Source: Plantago major | Taxonomy: Eukaryota; Streptophyta; Magnoliopsida; Lamiales; Plantaginaceae | Direction: 5' to 3' | Assembly: GCA_026545765.1 (NCBI GenBank) | Contig: CM048840.1 | Location: 55,614,580-55,678,579, forward strand | Length of the DNA stretch: 64,000 bases | In this document: positions 44,701-55,158 of the stretch, piece by piece | Numbering within the stretch: position 1 is the stretch's first letter | How the letters are laid out: each line of letters begins with the position of its first letter | The notes under the pieces: model-generated | Database searches by the model: none | Seen by the model: the letters and a program-made list of their open reading frames with translations, nothing else | What the model was told of the DNA's origin: nothing | Made by a program: the position numbers and the translations under genes

Positions 44701-47700
44701 AGGTGTTGAATGAACAACAAACGAACAACTCTACTTGAGTGATATAAAGGACCCACTTTGGAGAGGGAAGAACAAAAAACGAATAACTGTACTCGAGAGA
44801 TAAACAACACACTAAAGGAGTGGGATAATGTCAAGGAAGAAGTCTATTCGAAATTTAAACAATACACAGAAGGAGTAGGAGTATCACCAACGAAGAACAC
44901 TGCTTGAGAATTAATAAACACACATATGGATTGGGATAAACAACAAATGTAAAATTCTACTCGTGGGTTAAATAAAACAATATTGGAAGAGAGATAATTA
45001 CTTACGGAGAAGTCAATTTGAGATTTAAACAACACACAGGAGGAGTAATAAAATAACGAACGAAGAACTCTACTTGAGAGTTAAACAAAACACAAAAGGT
45101 ATTGAATAAACAACAAACGAACAACTCTACTTGAGAGATATAAAGGACACACTTTGGAGAGGGAAGAACAAAAAACGAATAACTGTACTCGAGAGATAAA
45201 CAACACACTAAAGGAGTGGGATAATGTCAAGGAAGAAGTCTATTCGAAATTTAAACAATACACAGAAGGAGTAAGAGTATCACAAACGAAGAACACTACT
45301 TGAGAATTAATAAACACACATATGGATTGGGATAAACAACAAATGTAAAATTCTACTCGTGGGTTAAATAAAACAATAATGGGAGAGAGATAATTACAAA
45401 CGGAGAAGTCAATTTGAGATTTAAACAACACACAGGAGGAGTAATAAAATAACGAACGAAGAACTCTACTTGAGAGTTAAACAAAACACAAAAGGTGTTG
45501 AATAAACAACAAACGAACAACTCTACTTGAGAGATATAAAGGACACACTTTGGAGAGGGAAGAACAAAAAACGAATAACTCTACTTGAGAGGTAAACAAC
45601 ACACTAAAGGAGTGGGATAATGTCAAGGAAGAAGTCTATTCGAAATTTAAACAATACACAGAAGGAGTAAGAGTATCACAAACGAAGAACACTACTTGAG
45701 AATTAATCAACACACATATGGATTGGGATCAACAACAAATTAAAATTCTACTCGGGGGTTAAATAAAACAATAATGGGAGAGAGATAAATACAAACGGAG
45801 AAGTCAATTTGTGATTTAAACAACACACAAGAGGAGTAATAAAATAACGAACGAAGAACTCTACTTGAGAGTTAGACAAATCACAAAAGGTGTTGAATAA
45901 ACAACAAACGAACAACTCTACTTGAGAGATATAAAGGACCCACTTTGGAGAGGGAAGAACAAAAAACGAATAACTGTACTCGAGAGATAAACAACACACT
46001 AAAGGAGTGGGATAATGTCAAGGAAGAAGTCTATTCGAAATTTAAACAATACACAGAAGGATTAAGAGTATCACAAACGAAGAACACTACTTGAGAATTA
46101 ATAAACACACATATGAATTGGTATAAACAACAAATGTAAAATTCTACTCGTGGGTTAAATAAAACAATAATGGGAGAGAGATAATTACAAACGGAGAAGT
46201 CAATTTGAGATTTAAACAACACACAGGAGGAGTAATAAAATAACGAACGAAGAACTCTACTTGAGAGTTAAACAAAACACAAAAGGTGTTGAATGAACAA
46301 CAAACGAACAACTCTACTTGAGTGATATAAAGGACCCACTTTGGAGAGGGAAGAACAAAAAACGAATAACTGTACTCGAGAGATAAACAACACACTAAAG
46401 GAGTGGGATAATGTCAAGGAAGAAGTCTATTCGAAATTTAAACAATACACAGAAGGAGTAAGAGTATCACCAACGAAGAACACTGCTTGAGAATTAATAA
46501 ACACACATATGGATTGGGATAAACAACAAATGTAAAATTCTACTCGTGGGTTAAATAAAACAATATTGGAAGAGAGATAATTACTTACGGAGAAGTCAAT
46601 TCGAGATTTAAACTACACACAGGAGGAGTAATAAAATAACGAACGAAGAACCCTACTTGAGAGTTAAACAAAACACAAAAGGTGTTGAATAAACAACAAA
46701 CGAACAACTCTACTTGACAGATATAAAGGACACACTTTGGAGAGGGAAGAACAAAAAACGAATAACTGTACTGGAGAGATAAACAACAAACTAAAGGAGT
46801 GGGATAATGTCAAGGAAGAAGTCTATTCGAAATTTAAACAATACACAGAAGGAGTAAGAGTATCACAAACGAAGAACACTACTTGAGAATTAATAAACAC
46901 ACATATGGATTGGGATAAACAACAAATGTAAAATTCTACTCGTGGGTTAAATAAAACAATAATGGGAGAGAGATAATTACAAACGGAGAAGTCAATTTGA
47001 GATTTAAACAACACACAGGAGGAGTAATAAAATAACGAACGAAGAACTCTACTTGAGAGTTAAACAAAACACAAAAGGTGTTGAATAAACAACAAACGAA
47101 CAACTCTACTTGAGAGATATAAAGGACCCACTTTGGAGAGGGAAGAACAAAAAACGAATAACTGTACTCGAGAGATAAACAACACACTAAAGGAGTGGGA
47201 TAATGTCAAGGAAGAAGTCTATTCGAAATTTAAACAATACACAGAAGGATTAAGAGTATCACAAACGAAGAACACTACTTGAGAATTAATAAACACACAT
47301 ATGAATTGGTATAAACAACAAATGTAAAATTCTACTCGTGGGTTAAATAAAACAATAATGGGAGAGAGATAATTACAAACGGAGAAGTCAATTTGAGATT
47401 TAAACAACACACAGGAGGAGTAATAAAATAACAAACGAAGAACTCTACTTGAGAGTTAAACAAATCACAAAAGGTGTTGAATAAACAACAAACGAACAAC
47501 TCTACTTGAGTGATATAAAGGACCCACTTTGGAGAGGGAAGAACAAAAAACGAATAATTGTACTCGAGAGATAAACAACACACTAAAGGAGTGGGATAAT
47601 GTCAAGGAAGAAGTCTACTCGAAATTTAAACAATACACAGAAGGAGTAGGAGTATCACCAACGAAGAACACTGCTTGAGAATTAATAAACACACATATGG

Positions 47701-50419
47701 ATTGGGATAAACAACAAATGTAAAATTCTACTCGTGGGTTAAATAAAACAATATTGGAAGAGAGATAATTACTTACGGAGAAGTCAATTCGAGATTTAAA
47801 CTACACACAGGAGGAGTAATAAAATAACGAACGAAGAACCCTACTTGAGAGTTAAACAAAACACAAAAGGTGTTGAATAAACAACAAACGAACAACTCTA
47901 CTTGACAGATATAAAGGACACACTTTGGAGAGGGAAGAACAAAAAACGAATAACTGTACTGGAGAGATAAACAACAAACTAAAGGAGTGGGATAATGTCA
48001 AGGAAGAAGTCTATTCGAAATTTAAACAATACACAGAAGGAGTAAGAGTATCACAAACGAAGAACACTACTTGAGAATTAATAAACACACATATGGATTG
48101 GGATAAACAACAAATGTAAAATTCTACTCGTGGGTTAAATAAAACAATAATGGGAGAGAGATAATTACAAACGGAGAAGTCAATTTGAGATTTAAACAAC
48201 ACACAGGAGGAGTAATAAAATAACGAACGAAGAACTCTACTTGAGAGTTAAACAAAACACAAAAGGTGTTGAATAAACAACAAACGAACAACTCTACTTG
48301 AGAGATATAAAGGACACACTTTGGAGAGGGAAGAACAAAAAACGAATAACTCTACTTGAGAGGTAAACAACACACTAAAGGAGTGGGATAATGTCAAGGA
48401 AGAAGTCTATTCGAAATTTAAACAATACACAGAAGGAGTAAGAGTATTACAAACGAAGAACACTACTTGAGAATTAATCAACACACATATGGATTGGGAT
48501 CAACAACAAATTAAAATTCTACTCGGGGGTTAAATAAAACATTAATGGGAGAGAGATAAATACAAACGGAGAAGTCAATTTGTGATTTAAACAACACACA
48601 AGAGGAGTAATAAAATAACGAACGAAGAACTCTACTTGAGAGTTAGACAAATCACAAAAGGTGTTGAATAAACAACAAACGAACAACTCTACTTGAGAGA
48701 TATAAAGGACACACTTTGGAGAGGGAAGAACAAAAAACGAATAACTCTACTCGAGAGATAAACAACACACTAAAGGAGTGGGATAATGTCAAGGAAGAAG
48801 TCTATTCGAAATTTAAACAATACACAGAAGGATTAAGAGTATCACAAACGAAGAACACTACTTGAGAATTAATAAACACACATATGAATTGGTATAAACA
48901 ACAAATGTAAAATTCTACTCGTGGGTTAAATAAAACAATAATGGGAGAGAGATAATTACAAACGGAGAAGTCAATTTGAGATTTAAACAACACACAGGAG
49001 GAGTAATAAAATAACGAACGAAGAACTCTACTTGAGAGTTAAACAAAACACAAAAGGTGTTGAATAAACAACAAACGAACAACTCTACTTGAGAGATATA
49101 AAGGACACACTTTGGAGAGGGAAGAACAAAAAACGAATAACTCTACTCGAGAGATAAACAACACACTAAAGGAGTGGGATAATGTCAAGGAAGAAGTCTA
49201 TTCGAAATTTAAACAATACACAGAAGGAGTAAGAGTATCACAAACGAAGAACACTACTTGAGAATTAATCAACACACATATGGATTGGGATCAACAACAA
49301 ATTAAAATTCTACTCGGGGGTTAAATAAAACAATAATGGGAGAGAGATAAATACACACGGAGAAGTCAATTTGTGATTTAAACAAAACACAAGAGGAGTA
49401 ATAAAATAACGAACGAAGAACTCTACTTGAGAGTTAAACAAAACACAAAAGGTGTTGAATAAACAACAAACGAACAACTCTACTTGAGAGATATAAATGA
49501 CCCGTTTTGGAGAGGGAAGAACAAAAAACGAATAACTGTACTCGAGAGATAAACAACACACTAAAGAAGTGGGATAATGCCAAGGAAGAAGTCTATTCGA
49601 AATTTAAACAATACACAGAAGGCGTAAGAGTATCACAAACGAAGAACATTACTTGAGAATTACTAAACACACATATGAATTGGTATAAACAACAAATGTA
49701 AAATTCTACTCGTGGGTTAAATAAAACAATAATGGGAGAGAGATAATTACAAACGGAGAAGTCAATTTGAGATTTAAACAACACACAGGAGGAGTAATAA
49801 AATAACGAACGAAGAACTCTACTTGAGAGTTAAACAAAACACAAAAGGTGTTGAATAAACAACAAACGAACAACTCTACTTGAGAGATATAAAGGACACA
49901 TTTTGGAGAGGGCAGAACAAAAAACGAATAACTGTACTCGAGAGATAAACAACACACTAAAGGAGTGGGATAATGTCAACGAGGAAGTCTATTCGAAATT
50001 TAAACAATACACAGAAGGAGTAAGAGTATCACAAACGAAGACCACCACTTGAGAATTAATCAACACACATATGGATTGGGATCAACAACAAATTAAAATT
50101 CTACTCGGGGGTTAAATAAAACAATAATGGGAGAGAGATAAATACAGACGGAGAAGTCAATTTGAGATTTAAACAACTCACAGGAGGAGTAATAAAATAA
50201 CGAACGAAGAACTCTACTTGAGAGTTAAACAAAACACAAAAGGTGTTGAATAAACAACAAACGAACAACTCTACTTGAGAGATATAAAGGACACACTTTG
50301 GAGAGGGAAGAAGAAAAAATGAATAACTGTACTCGAGAGAGAAACAACACACTAAAGGAGTGGGATAATGTCAAGGAAGAAGTCTATTCGAAATTTAAAC
50401 AATACACAGAAGGATTAAG
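41780..50419 (+). repeat. Subfamily A, block 7: ~1,187-bp super-repeats up to the retrotransposon
   Basis: Three-unit spacing of 1,187-1,188 bp links landmarks at 44561 and 45748, at 44844, 46031 and 47219, and at 46823 and 48011. Longer jumps of 1,583 and 3,562 bp are four- and nine-unit multiples. An m4 variant with AAGGATTAAG occurs near 46058, 47246 and 48829, and again at 50410-50419, where the retrotransposon interrupts it. A variant m6/m7 junction with ATTACTTACGGAG recurs at about 44997, 46581 and 47769. Confidence 0.72.
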
Positions 50420-50600
50420 TGTAACGCCCCGAAAAAATTTACACTAATTTTTTAAAAGACAAGGGCGTTAAACTAATAACAGGAAGACAATCTAAAAGCT
50501 TTGAGAAGCTAAAATTTGAACAGTTGACTTGCGAAAACACTATTTTTACAAGCAGCGGATAAAAGTACAACTTTTTGCAAGCTAAGAGTTACAAAATCCC

Positions 50601-50607
50601 ATTTATA
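50601..50607 (-). promoter_or_regulatory. Candidate TATA box in 3' LTR
   Basis: The minus strand reads TTATAAATGG about 180 bp before the LTR end, a plausible position for a U3/R boundary. The same motif is at 55329-55335 in the 5' LTR. An alternative is the ATATATATAA run at 51117-51126. The start of transcription cannot be decided from sequence alone. Confidence 0.35.
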
Positions 50608-51116
50608 ACCCACTTTCACTCAAGTTTCTGAACGCCTACCCGACTCGGTCCTCCACTAGACTCCGAAATCTACAAGAAGGTAACAAATCAAGTGTGAGAT
50701 AAAACTCAGTGAGGTTCTGTGCTAAGTGAATAACGAATTATGTAATAACGAAGTATGATTTTCAAAATCAAACGAATCAATATAGAAATTAATCGAAGAA
50801 CATAGCGAATCGAATAAACTGTTGATGCCGCTCCTTATAACCCCAATCCAAGCCCTTATCACTCCAGACAGGGTGCTACCACTGTCAAACGAAGACGAAG
50901 ACGAATACCCTGCCATGGTACAGGGGTGGAACACTACTACTCCCAAAGACCTCGGCGACTTCTGCCTCGCGTCACGGGATAGTCAGCAGAGGTACTTCAT
51001 GAACAACTCGACAGACACAACTGCCCAAGTATGCCCACTCAGAAACCCCCACCACAATTGCGCACATATCGGTCGAAGCGAATCAGTCAATCGAATCAAA
51101 CGAAGATCATCATGAA

Positions 51117-51126
51117 TTATATATAT
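51117..51126 (-). promoter_or_regulatory. Alternative TATA-like run in 3' LTR
   Basis: The minus strand reads ATATATATAA immediately upstream of the GC-richer block that is retained in both LTRs (counterpart at 55845-55854). It would give an R plus U5 region of about 650 bp. It could also be simple AT-rich sequence. Confidence 0.25.
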
Positions 51127-51218
51127 CTTTTTAGATAGCGGAAGCATGAGAAAAGAATTTGATGCAGATTTTCAGAACTTTGATTTCATGAATTTCGCAA
51201 TGTTTGAGATGCAATACT

Positions 51219-51233
51219 TATATATATATAATA
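51219..51233. repeat. Short AT microsatellite in LTR
   Basis: A TATATATATA-type run. The counterpart near 55944-55958 differs in length and flank, which is typical of slippage since the LTRs were formed. Confidence 0.6.
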
Positions 51234-53680
51234 TTAAAATAGCTTCTTGTAGTTTCGCAAACTATACATATACTTTTTGGGTAGAACACTCACCTTAGAT
51301 GACCTCGTAAACTAAGCAATCCGCAAATCCTGGTAAAAGGTAACACCACTTAATACTTACGCAAAAATAACTTGACGATACCCTTTAACCCCCACAAACT
51401 AGCATAAACAAGTAGAATATACTTACATATAATTTAACAATTTGTCGCTAACAATTATAAAGATAAGCAGTAACGTATATTTATCACTAAGCACATAATT
51501 ATGCATATAATCTGACTAACCGGACAAGAACACACAATTATTTAAATATAACATGGTATGCTTCACAAGTCTGAACACAAAAATACAATAACAGAGCAAC
51601 AAGACTGGCAATTTATGCAATAACATCAGATAGTGATACAAATTGGATTACTAACAGAACACTTAAAGAAGACAAACATATAACGGTTCAGCTGCACTTC
51701 AGAACCAGAACTTTCACGCCTATATCAATTAGCATATCGATGTCCACCCTTCAAACACCACAAAACATGCGCATTTATCCAATAATAACAGTTTAACTAA
51801 AGTAGTACTCAAATACCAACCAGATGAATAAAACTATACTTAGTAAGCTCAAACACTAGTACACATAGTACAATAGCGATCAAGCCTTTACACTTAATTA
51901 GTAAACTATAAAGAGCAGTAACACCATATGAATTTTTACACCTAAGTATCTGAATCAAGCAATCGAAACAGAAACAACAAGGCAGGCATATAAAACCATC
52001 AGACGATCGAATCGAACATACATCCTCAAATGAAAAGACATATACAGATTCAAAATAGCTAACAGCTAGCTCAGTCACCAGCAACAAATTAAACAACAGA
52101 ATTTCGTAGGCAAATTCACAGTCAATCGGCCAACACGTAGTCGTCATTATCCTAACAATTAACGCAATCAACTAATCATATTACCAATCGAACACAGCAA
52201 TTACTCAGCCAACGAAGCAAAGGCAGTAGCAACAATAAGCAACTCGACTGACGTACTAAGCAGACGAAGAGAGCAATTCGACTCGGTAAAGGAAACAACA
52301 CAGAAAGAACTACAAACTCGTTTGCCAACCTAGAGAACAGGATCCACATTTTGACTACAAACACACAGCAAATTGCAATTCGAACACAACACACAACTGA
52401 ACAGGTAAGGCGTGTGAACCAAAAACAGAGCAAGGTCGAACTCGCCACAGAAAACAAAGAAAGAAAATCGAGCAGGTCGCGATTTTCCGTACAAAAAGTT
52501 AAAAAAAAACAAAGTTCAACGAATTCAAAAGAAGAAAAGGGGATTCGATTCAACTTAAACACAAACAAGACGATCCACACAAACACGTAACCTGATCGGA
52601 AACTTACAACACTAACACTTTGACAAGCAGTCATGTAATTAATTAATTTTACACGAATCACTAGATCAAATCGATTATCGCATACGACAAAAGAAGGGAA
52701 AATGAACCCAGACTAAAACACACTAGGTCGAACTCAAACACGTCGGGTAATCCAACAATGATTGTAAAAAGCACAAACTGAATAGTAACCACAAACTGAA
52801 CAGTACAGGAAACAAAGAAATAGCCTGCCAAACTCGTCTGATGAAGCGGGGACGTGCTTTAGCGGGAAAACAGCAACACGAAACCACAACAGGGGTAAGT
52901 CGAAAACCCGGCAAAACAATTGAACCCAGCAACCACGGTCACAAGCAGACACCTGGTAAGCAGGTGAAGCACGAAAGCAGGCAAGAGGAAGGATTCGATC
53001 CTAAATAGGTGTGAGCCACTCAAACACAGTCAACAAAGCGAGAAACAACAACAGCCATTCATTCAGCAATGGAACAAACATATGAAAATCAACAGTAAAG
53101 AGGAATTCAATTTGAAATCAAACACGAGCGATTCAATCATACAAACACCATCCCAACCGAAATAGAAAGAAGAAACGCATCAAAAGCGAATAGAACCCGA
53201 GCTAGAACACGAGCGAAGGCGAATCAAAGCTTTAAAACCTTGTAATCGGTACTACGAAGAAGCCAAGAATCACGTTGTTGAGTTAGAGCTGCGAATTTGG
53301 AATAAGGAGATCGAATTGAGTTCAAATCTACCGTCAGTGAGACGACTATGGCTTGAGATAAATGTCGTTGGCGGCGGTTAGTAGCGTGAATAACGCCGAT
53401 TTGGAAGAAGAAGAGATCGAGGCGAAAAGGGAACGAAGAAGTCAATTTGAAGAAGGAACTGAAGGAGAAGAAAAAGAAGAAGAAACTGAAGAAGAAAGAA
53501 TCGTGAGGAATGAGGAGTTTGATTGAACTGGAAGTAGTTGAATAGGGTGAGGGGTATAATGGGCTATATATACAAATTTAGTCCTAAAATCAAATTGGAC
53601 TCTCATTAAGCTATAAAAAAAAGTAAACACTAATTTAGCACTAGGAACATTATTAGCTATAACAAAAATAAAAAATAAAG

Positions 53681-53707
53681 TTTTTTTTTTTTTAATAATA
53701 ATAATAA
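53681..53707. repeat. Poly-T and AAT microsatellite at the outer edge of the LTR
   Basis: Thirteen T are followed by about five AAT/ATA units, some 25 bp inside the LTR end. On the element's own strand this is a TTA/T run leading into a poly-A. Confidence 0.8.
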
Positions 53708-53733
53708 AGACGAAAATAAAACGGGGTTTTACA

Positions 53734-53747
53734 TTCTCCCTTCCTTA
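53734..53747 (-). other. Polypurine tract (PPT)
   Basis: The minus strand reads TAAGGAAGGGAGAA directly before the LTR's TGTAAAACCCC. A purine run abutting the 3' LTR is the plus-strand priming site of LTR retroelements and fixes the element's orientation. Confidence 0.82.
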
Positions 53748-53750
53748 AAG

Positions 53751-53769
53751 GAATTTGGTCCCCAAATTC
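53751..53769 (-). other. Conserved pre-LTR motif with 8-bp palindrome
   Basis: The minus strand reads GAATTTGG-GGA-CCAAATTC, a perfect 8-bp inverted repeat around three bases. In frame it would read EFGDQIP. A similar FGDE.L-like end precedes the PPT in plant Tekay-type chromoviruses, so this may be the last scrap of a lost pol frame. That assignment comes from memory of the family, not from a search. Confidence 0.5.
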
Positions 53770-55138
53770 TCACCTTAAGAAATGAAGAGCTCGGCAAACT
53801 AACTTCGTATAAAATGTAGATTCAGAACTTACCATTAACATACTTGAAGGCTAGTTAACAAGTGAACACACCGTAATAGACAAGGTAGGCCTCTTTAAAT
53901 TTCTAAGCAGGGAGTAAAATCAAGAGGGTTTCTCGAGTGACGAATAAGAGGCCAAGAAACTTAACGAGAGAGGTTTGGTGAGATTGAGAATCTGGTTAAG
54001 TAATCAAGATCAAGGGGATTACAACGATGAATTTGAAAGAACTGTGAAGGTTTGCTAAAGAGTCTGGAACTTTGCATTTTCTGGAAGAAGTTATAACGTG
54101 AGTTACTAAATTCGACTAGAGAAGAAAGAGTAAAAGGTTGATGAAAGGTTGAAGGTTAACAAGATGGGTTTTATCGAACGAGAAATTAAAAACTACCACA
54201 TAAATCCCGCAAATAAGTGACTAGCAGAAGTAAACACAGACTACCAAGATACATGGAAAGAAAGATGTGCATAAATATCAAATTTACATAACATGATCAC
54301 TTTTCAAATAGGTTCACGAAGAATAACAAGCATGGTATATACCTGGAAATCATCAGATCAAACTTACTATCATGAAACAAAATGAGGAATTTGATTTTTC
54401 AAACCCAAACGTTCATATCAACTTAGTCAAATTAATTAGCTCAATTAACCTCAAATACCAAAATGTGCAATTTACTAAAATCTAAAACTCCAGTAGTAGG
54501 ACTAACAGAAAAAAGAGCAGTACTAAGAGCCACAATCAACCAATTATTTTATTATCAAAACTCATTCAAGTAACATAAGCTAGACATTCAAAAAAAAAAA
54601 AAAAAAACACAGGCAAGTAACATTTGATCAGAAGATGTACAGAAATTAAAATCACACAACAGGGAGGAAGAAAATTTAGCCACATAAACCACCAGAAATC
54701 CATTTTCAGTACATGCAATGATCAGCTACGAAACTCGAATTAAGTGAAATGCGCAAGTATCTATGGAGATAATCAAATAGTGATCCTCTATTAACTCTAG
54801 TTAGTACGAATCATTATGTAGTCGGCCGCCTACATGTGATTTATACGAACTCTAGTAAAATATTGGGCCACCAAATGATAACACATAACATGCAAAAATA
54901 GGCTACACAACACAAGCATATAACATTTTGATCATATGATACGAGAAAATTAGAATCACATATGTCAAGCAATTAAAACTGATCACTCATACGTCAGTCA
55001 CTTTCATATCTTATTAACAAGACGACAACTCGAGAATCAGTTAACACGGAAGACACAACCTATGTTCAGCAACTTAGACACCTCACTTTACAACCAAGGT
55101 CCGAAAATCATATCCAGTGCACTTTCAGTAAAACTCAA
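53770..55138 (-). other. Non-coding interior of the retrotransposon
   Basis: About 1.4 kb of AT-rich sequence with no ORF of 60 codons on either strand and no recognisable gag or pol motif. A run of 18 A lies at 54590-54607. It is not satellite and shows no internal repeat that I can see. Short interiors without coding capacity are known in LARD-type elements. A deletion of a longer coding interior is equally possible. Confidence 0.7.
54590..54607. repeat. Poly-A run (18 A)
   Basis: Homopolymer inside the retrotransposon interior, flanked by ACATTC and CACAGG. It is a likely place for consensus length error. Confidence 0.85.
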
Positions 55139-55149
55139 GCTCGATACAA
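55139..55149 (-). other. Degenerate primer-binding-site candidate
   Basis: The minus strand reads TTGTATCGAGC nine bases after the last LTR-matching base. It resembles TGGTATCAGAGC, the initiator-tRNA-Met complement used by many plant LTR elements, with one mismatch and missing bases. The position is right but the match is weak. The neighbouring 11 terminal LTR bases are also missing, so the whole junction may be altered. Confidence 0.35.
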
Positions 55150-55158
55150 GCAGAACTT

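Larger units (their letters stand above)
1..50419 (+). repeat. Satellite array, subfamily A (396-bp heptamer of 55-58 bp monomers)
   Basis: The whole interval is one head-to-tail array with no inversion. A 396-bp unit recurs about 127 times. Each unit is seven related monomers of 57, 57, 58, 56, 55, 58 and 55 bp. Most monomers share a core resembling CTCTACTTGAGAG followed by an AAACAACACAC-like stretch and a GGAG or GGGAT end. A consensus unit counted by hand has A 187, T 76, C 57 and G 76, so GC is about 34% and the plus strand is strongly A- and purine-rich. Diagnostic differences from subfamily B are GTCAAGGAAGAAG in m4, AACAACACAC in m7 and CTTGAGAATTAATAAAC in m5. No gene lies in this 50 kb. 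Minus-strand ORFs of 60-120 codons recur every 396 bp because 396 is divisible by three; I do not regard them as genes. The array is already running at base 1. The family name is not known to me. Confidence 0.97.
50420..53733 (-). mobile_element. 3' LTR, complete (3,314 bp)
   Basis: On the plus strand it opens TGTAACGCCCCG at the satellite junction and closes CGGGGTTTTACA before the polypurine tract, so the ends form an imperfect 12-bp inverted repeat. A GC-richer portion at about 50820-51115 lies in what would be the transcribed part. The rest is AT-rich, with an A/G-rich plus strand near 53455-53500. ORFs of up to 161 codons on the minus strand (for example 52176-52661) show no recognisable domain and are treated as chance reading frames. 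The length is within the range known for chromovirus LTRs. Confidence 0.85.

Noticed and set aside
131-50352. Recurring minus-strand ORFs of 60-120 codons, rich in Cys, Phe and Leu, throughout the left array
   Set aside because: They are translations of satellite monomers. They recur every 396 bp because that length is a multiple of three, have no start context or domain, and are broken wherever a unit has an indel.
1-50419. CRISPR-like array of repeats
   Set aside because: Repeat and spacer cannot be separated; every part of the 56-bp unit is repetitive, and there are no unique spacers or cas genes.
52351-52590. 79-codon plus-strand ORF in the LTR, Lys- and Thr-rich
   Set aside because: It lies antisense to the element, inside U3, with composition expected of A-rich DNA.
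51809-52661. Minus-strand ORFs of 120 and 161 codons in the LTR
   Set aside because: Low-complexity hydrophobic translation of AT-rich LTR sequence; no domain recognised and no second copy available to test constraint.
53224-53630. Two overlapping-end minus-strand ORFs (73 and 62 codons) in the LTR
   Set aside because: No recognisable motif. They lie in the U3 part of a non-coding LTR and the Ser-rich end is a simple A/G-rich stretch read backwards.
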